A model generated the notes under the pieces. It had not been told where the DNA came from. It saw only the letters and a program-made list of their open reading frames with translations, and ran no database searches. A program made the translations under genes and the position numbers. From assembly GCF_008905045.1 (NCBI RefSeq), contig NZ_VWMY01000013.1, positions 1 through 64,000 on the forward strand: 64,000 bases of DNA. The letters run 5' to 3'. The stretch's first letter is position 1; the number at the start of each line of letters is the position of its first letter. Shown here piece after piece: positions 1 to 10,801 of this stretch. Source of the stretch: Streptomyces albicerus (GTDB lineage Bacteria; Actinomycetota; Actinomycetes; Streptomycetales; Streptomycetaceae).

Positions 1-33
1 GAGGACGAGGCCGTTCAGGCCGATAGCGGGGGT

Positions 34-52
34 CTGGGGGCGCAGCCCCCAG
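34..52. terminator. GC-rich hairpin downstream of the efflux gene
   Basis: An 8-bp perfect stem (CTGGGGGC / GCCCCCAG) with a 3-base loop. A second weaker hairpin, five G against five C around an A-rich loop (77-96), lies closer to the end of the minus-strand MFS gene; read on the minus strand its loop is a run of T. Either could end MFS transcription. The rest of 1-148 holds no gene I can support. Confidence 0.35.
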
Positions 53-148
53 GGGACGGGAACGGGTAGGGGCGGCGGGGGCGAAAAAAGACCCCCGGCC
101 ACGGACACCATCCGCACCAGGGGCCTCCTCGACCAAGGAGTAGGACGA

Positions 149-2005
<1,857 letters not shown>

Positions 2006-2046
2006 TCAAGTAAGTTTTTCTTTACCCAGGACGAGGAGCGGCCACG

Positions 2047-2631
2047 ATGGGCGGCAGCAGGCAGCGGCGGCGCGGGGACACCCGTCAGCGCATCCAGGAC
2101 GTGGCCATTGAACTCTTCGCCGAGCAGGGCTACGAGAAGACGTCCCTGCGCGAGATCGCCGAACGGCTGGATGTCACGAAGGCGGCGCTCTACTACCACT
2201 TCAAGACCAAGGAAGACATCCTCATCAGCCTCTTCGAGGATCTGACGAGGCCGATGGACGAGCTGATCGAGTGGGGCAAGGGGCAGCCGCACACCCTCGA
2301 CACCAAGCGGGAACTCCTGAGCCGCTACAGCGAGGCCCTCACCGACGCGGCCCCCCTCTTCCGCTTCATGCAGGAGAACCAGGCGACGGTCCGCGAGCTG
2401 AGCGTCGGCGAGTCGTTCAAGGACCGCATGCTCGCGCTGATGGACCTCATCAAGGAGCCCGACGCCCCGCTCACGGACCAAGTCCGGTGTGTGAGCGCCC
2501 TGTTCACGATGCACGCGGGGATGTTCGCTCTCAAGGACATGGAAGGCGACCCCGAGGAGAAGCGGAAGGCCGTCCTGGAGGTCGCCATCGAACTGGTCAC
2601 GCGGGCGCACGGCGGGGCCCACGATTCCTGA
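2047..2631 (+). CDS. TetR-family transcriptional regulator
   Basis: 194 residues, normal for TetR. The N-terminal helix-turn-helix is clear: RIQDVAIELFAEQGYEKTSL, then REIAERLDVTKAALYYHFKT, then KEDIL (about residues 14-63). The rest is the helical ligand-binding and dimerisation part. A GAGGAG ribosome site lies upstream of the ATG. Divergent from the DHA2 pump, so it most likely represses the pump and itself through the palindrome at 1947-1964. The inducer is unknown. Confidence 0.9.
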   Translation: MGGSRQRRRGDTRQRIQDVAIELFAEQGYEKTSLREIAERLDVTKAALYYHFKTKEDILISLFEDLTRPMDELIEWGKGQPHTLDTKRELLSRYSEALTDAAPLFRFMQENQATVRELSVGESFKDRMLALMDLIKEPDAPLTDQVRCVSALFTMHAGMFALKDMEGDPEEKRKAVLEVAIELVTRAHGGAHDS

Positions 2632-2685
2632 GCCCGGACCACCGGACGACTTACCTGGACGACCCTTGGACGACTCGGACGCCCC

Positions 2686-3402
2686 TTAGAGGGTCACGCC
2701 CTTGGAGCGCAGGAAGGCGACGGGGTCCACCGCGTTGCCGTAACCGGCCGACGTGCGGATCTCGAAGTGCAGGTGCGGCCCACTGGAGTTGCCGGTGTTG
2801 CCGGACAGCGCGATCCGCTGGCCGGTCTTCACGACCTGGCCGACGTTCACGTCCACGCGGGACAGGTGGGCGTACTGCGAGTACGTACCGTTGCCGTGCT
2901 TGATGACGACGGCGTTGCCGTACGCGGGTCCGTCACCGGCGCCGTTGCCGCCGGCCTTCACGACGGTGCCGCCGTGCGCGGCGACGACCTTGGTGCCGGA
3001 GGCGACGGCGAAGTCCTGGCCGGAGTGGTTGGACGACCACATGTTGCCGGCCTGGGCGAAGCTCGCGGAGAGCTTGTACTTCTTGACCGGGTCGACCCAG
3101 GAGGGGGCCTTCTTGGCAGCGGCCTTCTTGGCGACAGCCTTCTTCGCCGCGGCCTTCTTCGCCTCAGCCTTCTTCGCGGCGGCCTTCTTCGCGCTCGCGG
3201 CCTTGGCCTGAGCGGCGGCCTGCGCCTTTACGGAAGCGGCGGCGCTCCCCGTGGAGACGCTCCCCGTACTGGCGCCGGTCTCGGCGGCGGCCGCGACTCC
3301 GGCCCCCAGCACGGCCGAGGCCCCCAGACCGACGGCGACGACGGCCGCCCGGGCACGGAGCAGGGACGTACGGGGATGCTGGTTCTTGGTGCGCTGCGAC
3401 AT
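2686..3402 (-). CDS. Secreted M23-family metallopeptidase (LytM-type)
   Basis: Cell-wall endopeptidase, 238 residues. I place the start at 3402 (protein begins MSQRTKNQHPR), because GGAGG precedes it and a signal peptide follows (twin-Arg-free, Ala-rich hydrophobic stretch to about residue 42); the frame is open further upstream to 3510 without a ribosome site. Between signal and enzyme lies a linker of repeated Ala-Ala-Lys-Lys-Ala units (residues ~65-100). The C-terminal ~120 residues are the peptidase: NHSGQDFAV supplies the first zinc His and Asp, GPHLHFEI the HxH pair. The zinc set looks complete, so an active enzyme is expected. It is convergent with the TetR gene. The exact peptidoglycan bond cut is unknown. 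Confidence 0.9.
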   Translation of the reverse strand: MSQRTKNQHPRTSLLRARAAVVAVGLGASAVLGAGVAAAAETGASTGSVSTGSAAASVKAQAAAQAKAASAKKAAAKKAEAKKAAAKKAVAKKAAAKKAPSWVDPVKKYKLSASFAQAGNMWSSNHSGQDFAVASGTKVVAAHGGTVVKAGGNGAGDGPAYGNAVVIKHGNGTYSQYAHLSRVDVNVGQVVKTGQRIALSGNTGNSSGPHLHFEIRTSAGYGNAVDPVAFLRSKGVTL

Positions 3403-3843
3403 GGGGACTACCTCCGGGGGACGGACATCAACACACCCGGCGCGCTGTCGATGCGCCGGGCGGGGCATCCCTTGGTAACCCGCCCCCCTGCCATCCCCCA
3501 AAAGCGCCATCTACGACTCAAAGTCGTACTTGACACCAAAACTTCCGACTCCTTGACAGCCGCACCATCCCGTACTGGATAGTCCCTGTTTTCAACTGGA
3601 AGTCTGGTTTACGCCCACGTCACGGGCGTCCGCTTCGGCACCAAACCCGCCCCTCCGGGGCCGTCGCCCCCGACAGCCGCACCCGCCTCCGGGTTCTGGG
3701 CCAAAGGTCCTTTTTGCCCCACTCGCCACCCCCACTACTCCGCCTAGTAGGGGACAAATCGCCTGTGCGTCATGTCACCGGACAGCAAGATCCAGGAGGT
3801 GAGGAGTGTGGCGGGGGCTACACAAGGGTGCAGGTGGTTCGCC
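3403..3843. other. Gene-free stretch between M23 peptidase and NACHT gene
   Basis: About 440 bases without a supported gene. It contains a perfect inverted repeat, TACGACT-CAA-AGTCGTA, at 3512-3528, and TTGACA at 3553-3558, a possible plus-strand -35 without a convincing -10. AGGAGG at about 3793-3799 stands before an in-frame GTG (3808), an alternative start for the NACHT gene. I searched for a c-di-AMP riboswitch, common before secreted peptidases in this genus, and did not see one. Confidence 0.5.
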
Positions 3844-3849
3844 TACGCT
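3844..3849 (+). promoter_or_regulatory. -10-like hexamer TACGCT of a leaderless start
   Basis: TACGCT ends 6 nt before the ATG at 3856, the spacing expected when transcription begins at the start codon. The same arrangement recurs before several other genes in this window. No good -35 is visible. Confidence 0.4.
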
Positions 3850-3855
3850 CGGTGC

Positions 3856-6420
3856 ATGGTCGACGCCGGAGTGCTCGGGGCCCGTATCGCGTCCAGTGCG
3901 GTCGCACCGCTCGTGAAGAAGCTCTTCGTGAAAGATCAGCCGGGGGCCGGGCTGGTGACCAGGCCGGTGCGAATATCGGCGTTGGTCTCGTTCGGGCGGG
4001 AGAAGCGGAACGTCACGCCGAGAGACGTCGAGAAGATCGCGGAGGAACTGGTCCGCCGAGCGCTGAAGGCGGCGGGGCCCGGGGAACGGCCGGTGAGGGC
4101 CGAGGAGGCGGTGGCCGTCAAACACGCCCTCGGGCACTCCCTCGCGGCGCTCGGGACCATCACCATCGACGACTACGAAGCCGTGGCTCTCGGACCCGAC
4201 GAGTTCGCGCGCGTTCTCCGTTCCAACCCCGCCGTCGCCGCCTACGGGCTCAGCGGCGACGGCGAGCTCTTCTACGAGCAGCTGCTCCACACCGCCTCGC
4301 TGCACATCCTGAACTTCTTCACGCAGCGCTCCACGTACATCGCCCGGCAGCAGACCGTGCAGAGCCAACAGCTGGCACGGCTGGTGCGGGCCGTGGACCT
4401 CCTGCTGGAGCGCCTGCCGTCGCAGTCGGCCGAGGACGCGGAGTTCGAGGCACGGTACGCAGAACACGTCGCCGCGCGGTACGGAACGCTGACCATCTAC
4501 GGCCTGGACGCCGGGACGAGCGAGTGGTCGCTGGACACGGCGTATCTCAGCCTGGAGGCGACCCGGGAGCGCGACGGGCGGGGCAATGGACGGGGCGACG
4601 GACTCCAGGTGCCCGCCGAGCAGGTCCTGGCACAGCACGACCAGGTACTCCTGCGCGGCGTGGCGGGCTCCGGGAAGACGACTCTCGTCCAGTGGCTCGC
4701 GGTGACTGCGGCGAGTCGTACGTACGACCACGGGCTGACGCATCTGATCGGGCGGGTGCCGTTCGTGCTGCCGATGCGCAGGATCGTACGGCCGGGGGCG
4801 GAGTTCCCCATTCCCGGGGACTTCCTGAAAGCCGTCGGCTGCCCGGTCGCCGGGGAGCAGCCGGCCGGCTGGGTGGAGCGTGTGCTCCGGGCTCAGCGGG
4901 GTGTTCTGCTGGTCGACGGGATGGACGAGATCGCCGGTGACCGCCGGGACGCAGCCCGGCGCTGGCTGCGGGAGCTGACCCGGACCTTCCCCGGCAATCT
5001 GTGGCTCGTCACCTCGCGTCCCTCCGCCGTTCCGGAGAGCTGGCTGGGTTCGTCGGGTTTCCACGAGCTGACGCTCTCCCCGATGGCACGCGACGACGTC
5101 GCCACGTTCGTACGGCGCTGGCACCGCGCCGCCGGAGCGGACGAGGCCGAGGGAACCTCCCTGCTGCAGGCCGTACGGACCACGTCCGAGCTGAACCGGC
5201 TGGCCACCAACCCGCTGATGTGCGGCATGCTCTGCGCGCTCCACCGCGACCGGCGCGGCTTCCTGCCGCAGGACAGGAAGTCCCTGTACGAGGCCGCCCT
5301 GACCATGCTTCTTGAACGCCGGGACCGCGAGAGGGAGTTGGACCACCCCGACGGGGTGCGCATCCCGTACGCGACCCAGGTGCAGCTGCTCCAGAAGCTG
5401 GCGTGGTGGCTGATCCGCAACACCCGCTCGGAGATGGACCGTTCGGATGCGTTGCACATCATCAAGCAGGCGGTGCCGTCGATGAACCTGGTGGGCAGCG
5501 GCGAGGACGTCTATGCGTCGCTCCTGCTGCGGTCCGGGCTGCTGCGTGAGCCGGCCGACGGGCGGGTGGACTTCCTCCACCGCACGTTTCAGGACTACCT
5601 CGGCTCCCGACTGGCCGTGCAGGAACTCGACTTCGACCTCCTGGTGAACAACGCCGAGAAGGACGAGTGGGAGGACGTCATCCTCCTCGCCATCGCGCAC
5701 GCGCGGCCGAGGGAGGCGGAGCAGATGCTGCGGCGGCTGGTCGAGCAGGACACCGCGCGCGGGAAGCTGCTGGCCGCGGCGGGGCTGCGGTACGCGGCGG
5801 AGGTGGAGCCCTCGGTGCGGACGCTGGTGGAGGAGGGGGTGGAGTCGCTGATCCCGCCGCTCTCGCTGACCGCGGCCGACGCGCTGGCGGAAGCAGGCGG
5901 TGATCTCGTGCTCGCCCTCCTTCCAGGCCCGGAGAAGATCAACAGCCTGATGGCCTACCGCGTGACCGAGGCGGCGGCCCGGCTGGGCAGCGAGGCCGCG
6001 CTGCACTACCTGACCCGCTTCCGCAAACACCCGAGTACAAAGGTCCAGACGACCCTGGCCGGGGCCTGGCAGCACTTCGATCGCACGCTCTACGCGCGCG
6101 ACATCCTCGCGCACCTGCCCCAGCAGTGCCGGGTCTTCGTGCACAGCACCGAGGACCTCCGCACGCTCCGGTCCATCGGCGGCTGGGAGGACATCCGGGT
6201 CCGAGGCACCTACAAGGTCGAGGAACTCACCGAGCTCATCGTGCGCGAGCGACTCGTCCACCTCTCCTTGCAGGCGCCTCATCCGGTCGAAGGACTGGCC
6301 TGGCTCTCGGTCTTCCCGAACCTCGTGGACGTGTACGTGGAAACAGAGGTGAGCGGGACCCTGGCACAGCAGGTCCCGTCCTGGACCACGCTCATCACCC
6401 CCAAGTCCGGGGCGAGTTGA
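3856..6420 (+). CDS. NACHT-domain STAND NTPase (first of tandem pair)
   Basis: Probable signal-sensing ATPase, 854 residues. The first ~200 residues form a helical domain (starts VDAGVLGARIASSAV) resembling the NACHT N-terminal helical domains of actinobacterial NACHT proteins. The NACHT core has Walker A GVAGSGKTT (268-276), Walker B LLVDGMDE (D354, D357, E358) and sensor-like TSRPSA (386-391). The DFLHRTFQDYL motif (~572) and a helical region follow, then a short leucine-rich-like tail. Bacterial NACHT proteins of this build include antiphage defence proteins that multimerise on sensing; that role is inferred. Start: the ATG at 3856 has TACGCT 6 nt upstream and matches the paralogue's N-terminus; GTG 3808, after AGGAGG, would add 16 residues. 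It is followed 45 bp later by a paralogue. No separate effector domain (nuclease, TIR, protease) is visible. Confidence 0.85.
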   Translation: MVDAGVLGARIASSAVAPLVKKLFVKDQPGAGLVTRPVRISALVSFGREKRNVTPRDVEKIAEELVRRALKAAGPGERPVRAEEAVAVKHALGHSLAALGTITIDDYEAVALGPDEFARVLRSNPAVAAYGLSGDGELFYEQLLHTASLHILNFFTQRSTYIARQQTVQSQQLARLVRAVDLLLERLPSQSAEDAEFEARYAEHVAARYGTLTIYGLDAGTSEWSLDTAYLSLEATRERDGRGNGRGDGLQVPAEQVLAQHDQVLLRGVAGSGKTTLVQWLAVTAASRTYDHGLTHLIGRVPFVLPMRRIVRPGAEFPIPGDFLKAVGCPVAGEQPAGWVERVLRAQRGVLLVDGMDEIAGDRRDAARRWLRELTRTFPGNLWLVTSRPSAVPESWLGSSGFHELTLSPMARDDVATFVRRWHRAAGADEAEGTSLLQAVRTTSELNRLATNPLMCGMLCALHRDRRGFLPQDRKSLYEAALTMLLERRDRERELDHPDGVRIPYATQVQLLQKLAWWLIRNTRSEMDRSDALHIIKQAVPSMNLVGSGEDVYASLLLRSGLLREPADGRVDFLHRTFQDYLGSRLAVQELDFDLLVNNAEKDEWEDVILLAIAHARPREAEQMLRRLVEQDTARGKLLAAAGLRYAAEVEPSVRTLVEEGVESLIPPLSLTAADALAEAGGDLVLALLPGPEKINSLMAYRVTEAAARLGSEAALHYLTRFRKHPSTKVQTTLAGAWQHFDRTLYARDILAHLPQQCRVFVHSTEDLRTLRSIGGWEDIRVRGTYKVEELTELIVRERLVHLSLQAPHPVEGLAWLSVFPNLVDVYVETEVSGTLAQQVPSWTTLITPKSGAS

Positions 6421-6465
6421 CCTACCCTTGAACTTCCCGCAACAGCCCCACCACCAGGGACCCCG

Positions 6466-9036
6466 ATGCCCATGGAGCCCGTTGTCCGCATCCCCTCCCC
6501 CCACGCCACACCCCTCGTACAACGGCTCTTCCGCACCCCACCCCAACCCCCCACCACCCCCGAACTCATCGCCGCAATAACCACCTGGCGCGGCCCCGAC
6601 GCCCCCGCAACCCCGGACGAAGTCCACCGCGCCGCCGCCGAGTTCACCCAGCTCGCCGCCGAGAAGCACTCCACCCCGACGGCCGAACTCCCCGCCGTGG
6701 TCGACGTCCTGGCCCGCACGCTTCTCGCCATCGGTGAGCTCGACCTCACCGACGTGGACGCCGTACGACTGGGCCCGCAGGACTACGCACGCCGCCTGCG
6801 CGGGGCCGTACAGGGCGCGGACCGGGACCTGTCACCGGACGCCGCGTGGTTCCACGACGCGCTGCTCGTGTCCGTGTGCCTGCACGTCCTGCACCACTTC
6901 ATCCGGCGCTCGCCGCACATCCAGCAGCACATGCCCGAGCGTTCCAGCCGCATCCGTCAGCTCGTCGACCTCAATGACACCGAGGCGGCAGCACGCCGGC
7001 CCGAACGCTCCCAGCAGGACGCGGAGTTCGAAGCCGCCTACGCCGAGGAGGTCGTACGCCAGCACGGCTGGCTGACCATCGTCGGCGTCGACTTCCCGAA
7101 CGCGCCGGACCGCTGGCTCCTGGAGGACACCTACCTCAGCCTGGAGGCCGAGGAGAGCAGCGGCGGCGAGGCCACGGGCGGCCACCAGCGAACCGTGCTG
7201 CTCGCGGACCGGGCACTGGAGGGGCACGAGCGGGTCCTGCTGCGCGGCGTGGCGGGCTCCGGGAAGACGACCCTCGTCCAGTGGCTGGCCGTGGCCGCCG
7301 CCCGCGAGGGGTCGCGCGTGCCCTTCGTCCTGCCCGTGCGCCGTTTCGCCCGCGAGGGCTTTCCCGCCCCCGACGACTTCCTGCACGCCATCCGCCACCC
7401 GCTCGCCGACCGGGCGCCGGAGGGATGGGTCGTACGGACACTGCTCGCGGGCCGCGCCATACTCCTCGTCGACGGGATCGACGAGGCCCCGGAGGAGACG
7501 CGCGGCAAGCTCCGCGACCAGCTCCGCCGCCTGCTGCGCATATTCTCCGGGAACGGCTGCCTGGTCACCTCGCGCCCCTCCGCCGTGGCGGACGGCTGGC
7601 TCATGGAGGAGCACCTCTCGGACGAGGGTTTCGCGGAACTGTCGCTCGCGCCGATGTCCCGCGACCAGGTGACGCGGTTCATCCGGGACTGGCACTCGGC
7701 GGCGATCGGCGACGAGCACTGTCGTGAGCAGCGGGACCGGGACGAGCTGAAGGAGTACGAGCAACGGCTGCTCCACTCCGTACGGATCTACCGCGAGCTG
7801 CGCCAGCTCGCCACCAACCCCCTGATGTGCGGCCTCATCTGCGCCCTGAACAGGGACCGTTCCGGCTCCCTCCCGCACGGCCGCAAGGAGCTGTACGAAG
7901 CGGCCCTGGAGATGCTTCTGCAGCGCCGCGACCCCGAGCGGGACGTGCTGTACGCGGACGACGTACGTCTCCAACAGGAGCCGCGCGAGCGGCTGTTGCA
8001 GAAACTGGCGTACGCCATGCTGGAGGACGGCGCCTCGGAGCTGCCGCGCGGACGGGCGGTCACCATCCTGGACGGCGCTCTGCCTGCCATCCCCGCCGCA
8101 CGCGCGGCGGGCGACGGCGAGAAGATCTTCCGCCATCTGCTGCACCGCACCGGGCTGCTGCGCGAACAGGCGGGCCTTTCGGTGGACTTCATCCACCGCA
8201 CCTTCCAGGACTATCTCGCCGCCAAGGAGATCGTGGACCGCGGCCGCCTGCTCACCCTCGTCGACCACGCCCATCAGCCCGAGTGGGAGGAGGTCATCCG
8301 CATGGCCGCGGCCCAGGCCCGCCCCGAGGAGTGCGGCGACTTCCTGGAACGCCTGCTGTCCGCCGCGCCGGTGCTGCGCAGGCCCCAGGTGAACCACCGC
8401 CGGCTGATGGCCGCGGCCTGCCTGGACCATGTCACCGAACTCGACCCGGCGGTCCAGCGGCTCGTCCACGACCGTACGAAGAACCTCGTACGCCCCACGA
8501 CAGAGCTGGCCGCCCGCGGCCTGGGCTGGGTGGGCCCCATCGTCCTGGAACTCCTCCCCGACCCCGAACAGGTGCCGGACGACCAGCAGGCCCTCCTCCT
8601 CGCCATCACGGCCACCCGTGTCGAGGACGACGCCGCCATCGACTACCTGGCCCGCCTCCGCAGGCGCTCCTCCCTCGCGATCCGGGCGGAACTCGCCCGG
8701 CCGTGGCGGCACTTCGACACGGAACGCTACGCACGGGAGATCATCGCCCACCTGGACCCGGACGGCCTGTACTACCCCGTCTCCGACACCGCCGAACTCA
8801 CGGCCCTGCGGGATCTCGGCGGCCGCCCCCGGATCCAGGTGGCCGGTGTCATGGCCACCGCCGAACTGATGGACGGCCTGGACCGCACCCAGCTCACCCA
8901 CCTCTGGCTCAACGCCGAACCGACCGACCCGGACATGTCCTGGCTCTCCCGCTTTCCCCGCCTCCGAGTGCTCCGCGTCAATCCGCGCCTGCCACGGGTA
9001 CGGAACGTGCCGGAGGGGGTGACGATCACGGCGTGA
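6466..9036 (+). CDS. NACHT-domain STAND NTPase (second of tandem pair)
   Basis: Paralogue of the upstream NACHT gene, 856 residues, probably in the same transcript. The helical N-domain is recognisable but more diverged and begins with a Pro-rich stretch. The NACHT core is intact: GVAGSGKTT (261-269), LLVDGIDE (D336), TSRPSA (368). Two segments are almost identical between the paralogues: the Walker A neighbourhood and the HRTFQDYL motif. The C-terminus again ends in a short leucine-rich-like unit (LTHLWLNAEPTDPDMSWLSR). Different N-domains and tails on the same motor suggest two sensors or a sensor plus regulator; that is inference. AGGGA precedes the ATG; the ATG two codons on (6472) is also possible. 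Confidence 0.85.
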   Translation: MPMEPVVRIPSPHATPLVQRLFRTPPQPPTTPELIAAITTWRGPDAPATPDEVHRAAAEFTQLAAEKHSTPTAELPAVVDVLARTLLAIGELDLTDVDAVRLGPQDYARRLRGAVQGADRDLSPDAAWFHDALLVSVCLHVLHHFIRRSPHIQQHMPERSSRIRQLVDLNDTEAAARRPERSQQDAEFEAAYAEEVVRQHGWLTIVGVDFPNAPDRWLLEDTYLSLEAEESSGGEATGGHQRTVLLADRALEGHERVLLRGVAGSGKTTLVQWLAVAAAREGSRVPFVLPVRRFAREGFPAPDDFLHAIRHPLADRAPEGWVVRTLLAGRAILLVDGIDEAPEETRGKLRDQLRRLLRIFSGNGCLVTSRPSAVADGWLMEEHLSDEGFAELSLAPMSRDQVTRFIRDWHSAAIGDEHCREQRDRDELKEYEQRLLHSVRIYRELRQLATNPLMCGLICALNRDRSGSLPHGRKELYEAALEMLLQRRDPERDVLYADDVRLQQEPRERLLQKLAYAMLEDGASELPRGRAVTILDGALPAIPAARAAGDGEKIFRHLLHRTGLLREQAGLSVDFIHRTFQDYLAAKEIVDRGRLLTLVDHAHQPEWEEVIRMAAAQARPEECGDFLERLLSAAPVLRRPQVNHRRLMAAACLDHVTELDPAVQRLVHDRTKNLVRPTTELAARGLGWVGPIVLELLPDPEQVPDDQQALLLAITATRVEDDAAIDYLARLRRRSSLAIRAELARPWRHFDTERYAREIIAHLDPDGLYYPVSDTAELTALRDLGGRPRIQVAGVMATAELMDGLDRTQLTHLWLNAEPTDPDMSWLSRFPRLRVLRVNPRLPRVRNVPEGVTITA

Positions 9037-9037
9037 G

Positions 9038-9139
9038 GTGACGCGACGTGCTCCGTCCCCGGTCGACCGCGAACTCGTCCTCGTGGACGAAGACTTGAGC
9101 CGCGTGGTCCAGGACGCCTTCGCCGCCGTACCGCCGTGA
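9038..9139 (+). other. Short ORF or 3' gene remnant after NACHT pair
   Basis: A GTG overlapping the NACHT stop region opens 33 codons ending VVQDAFAAVPP and TGA. The Asp/Val/Ala-rich composition looks protein-like (LVLVDEDLSRVVQDAF), but there is no ribosome site and no family I recognise. It could be the tail of a lost gene, matching the decay seen on the other side of the esterase, or chance. Confidence 0.2.
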
Positions 9140-9156
9140 GCGCCACCAAGAACTGC

Positions 9157-10698
9157 CTACCCGCCCAACAGCAACGCCCCGAACGCATGCCCCCGCCACA
9201 GCCCCCGGGACGCCTCCTCCGGATACGCGGCCACGGTCGGCCTCACATCGAAGACCTGCACCAGCCGTCCCTCGGCGTCATACGCGGGCCACCCGAGTCC
9301 CTCCCCCGACGCGAACCCCGTCCAAGCCGCCCGCATCCGCGCAGACAGCTCCTCCGCCTCCTCGTACGGCCCCTCCCCCAGCAGAATCGCGGGCAGTCCC
9401 CCGCTCAGGTTGCCGAACACCAGCGGCACATCGAGCCCATGACAGGCCCCGAGGCCCCCGCCCATACCCGGCGCACCCCACGTCAGCTCGTAGAAGTGGG
9501 CGCGCCCACCGCCCGCGACCTGCGCCTCGGCAAGGTGCAACGACGGCATGCGGAACAGCCAGTCGGAGTGGACGAGTTCGTACAGCTCCTCCGGGCCCGC
9601 TGCCGGGAACGCGGCACGGTACGCATCACCGCCATCGTCGCCGTCGCCGCCATCTCCGCCGGGCGCAAACGCCCCCAGCGCGACAGCCGCCTGTTCCTCC
9701 GTCACCTCACCGAGCGTCCCGCCGAGCGCCATGAACAACCGGTACTCGTGCCGCGTGTGCCCGACCACCAGCTCGACATCCCGCCCCGCCCCGGATGCCA
9801 GCGCCTCCCACGGGGCAACCGGCAGCACCTCCCCGTCGACAACAGGCGCCACCGGAATCGACGTATGCGCCAACGCCCCCCACCGCTCGGCGAACAAGCC
9901 CATCTTCGCCCCGACCGCATCCCCCGCCGCGGGCAGCCGCCTCGGCTCCACCGCGCCCAGATCCTTCGCAGTCGGCCGCAACCCCAGCTCCGCCGCGAAC
10001 TCCCCGGCGATATCGGTGGCAAGCTCGGCGGAGAAGAATGTGCCGGGCACGCTCTGGGCGACGGCCCGCCCGAAGAGCCCCCGAGCGCGCGGCATCGCGA
10101 GCAGCGCGGCCAGCGAACCCGCGCCCGCCGATTCGCCGAAGACCGTGACGCGGTCCGGATCGCCGCCGAAGGCTCGGATGTTGTCCCGCACCCACTCCAG
10201 CGCGGCGACCTGGTCGAGCAGTCCGCGGTTGGCCGGCGCGCCCTCGATGAGCGCGAACCCCTCTATGCCGACGCGGTAGTTGAGCGTCACCACGACGACG
10301 CCGCCCTCCCGCGCCAGCCGACCGCCGTCGTACTCGGGCAGGCCGGACATCCCGATGGTGTACGCGCCCCCGTACAGCCACACCATCACGGGCAGCCCGG
10401 CGCCGGGGCCGGGGTCGGGCGTCCAGACGTTGAGGGTCAGCCAGTCGCTGTCGCCCGCCGCGTCCCCGGACGACAGCGCGTCCATCCCGAACGCCGCGGA
10501 CTGCGGAGGCGGCGGCCCGTACGCCACCGCCTTGCGTACGCCGTCCCAGCCCCGTACGGGCCGGGGCGCCCCGAACCGCAGCGCACCGACCGGCGGCTCG
10601 GCGAACGGGATCCCCCGGAAGACCGCCGGGCCCGCCACCTCCCGGACCCCCCTCAACATCCCGGCTGTCGTACGGACTTCGGGTTCGTCGGCGCCCAT
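9157..10698 (-). CDS. Type B carboxylesterase (PnbA-like)
   Basis: Alpha/beta-hydrolase of the carboxylesterase/cholinesterase family, 513 residues, usual length. The nucleophile elbow is FGESAGAGS; the oxyanion-hole segment VWLYGGAYTIG and the N-terminal RGIPFAEPPVG are typical. The catalytic acid and His (around ACHGLDVPLVFGN) are present. No signal peptide, so cytoplasmic. Start: GTG-ATG in tandem; the ATG at 10698 is 7 nt after GGGAG and is preferred over GTG at 10701. The gene faces into the NACHT island and separates the intact pair from the broken leucine-rich remnant, so it may have arrived by insertion. The natural ester substrate is unknown. Confidence 0.85.
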   Translation of the reverse strand: MGADEPEVRTTAGMLRGVREVAGPAVFRGIPFAEPPVGALRFGAPRPVRGWDGVRKAVAYGPPPPQSAAFGMDALSSGDAAGDSDWLTLNVWTPDPGPGAGLPVMVWLYGGAYTIGMSGLPEYDGGRLAREGGVVVVTLNYRVGIEGFALIEGAPANRGLLDQVAALEWVRDNIRAFGGDPDRVTVFGESAGAGSLAALLAMPRARGLFGRAVAQSVPGTFFSAELATDIAGEFAAELGLRPTAKDLGAVEPRRLPAAGDAVGAKMGLFAERWGALAHTSIPVAPVVDGEVLPVAPWEALASGAGRDVELVVGHTRHEYRLFMALGGTLGEVTEEQAAVALGAFAPGGDGGDGDDGGDAYRAAFPAAGPEELYELVHSDWLFRMPSLHLAEAQVAGGGRAHFYELTWGAPGMGGGLGACHGLDVPLVFGNLSGGLPAILLGEGPYEEAEELSARMRAAWTGFASGEGLGWPAYDAEGRLVQVFDVRPTVAAYPEEASRGLWRGHAFGALLLGG

Positions 10699-10801
10699 CA
10701 CGGCTCCCTCTGAAGGCAGTTCGGGTCACCGTGGATCCTCCCGCCGGGCCGGACCGTACGGCCACCGGTTTTATCGCCCCAGGATCCCGGTTCTCGTCCC
10801 G

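Noticed and set aside
3403..3560. c-di-AMP riboswitch upstream of the M23 peptidase gene
   Set aside because: Such riboswitches are common before secreted wall hydrolases in Streptomyces, but I could not find the expected conserved helices; only a short palindrome and a normal ribosome site are there.
3775..6669. 964-codon open frame on the minus strand
   Set aside because: Antisense shadow of the first NACHT gene; composition (Arg/Gly/His-rich, no domain) is typical of high-GC antisense frames.
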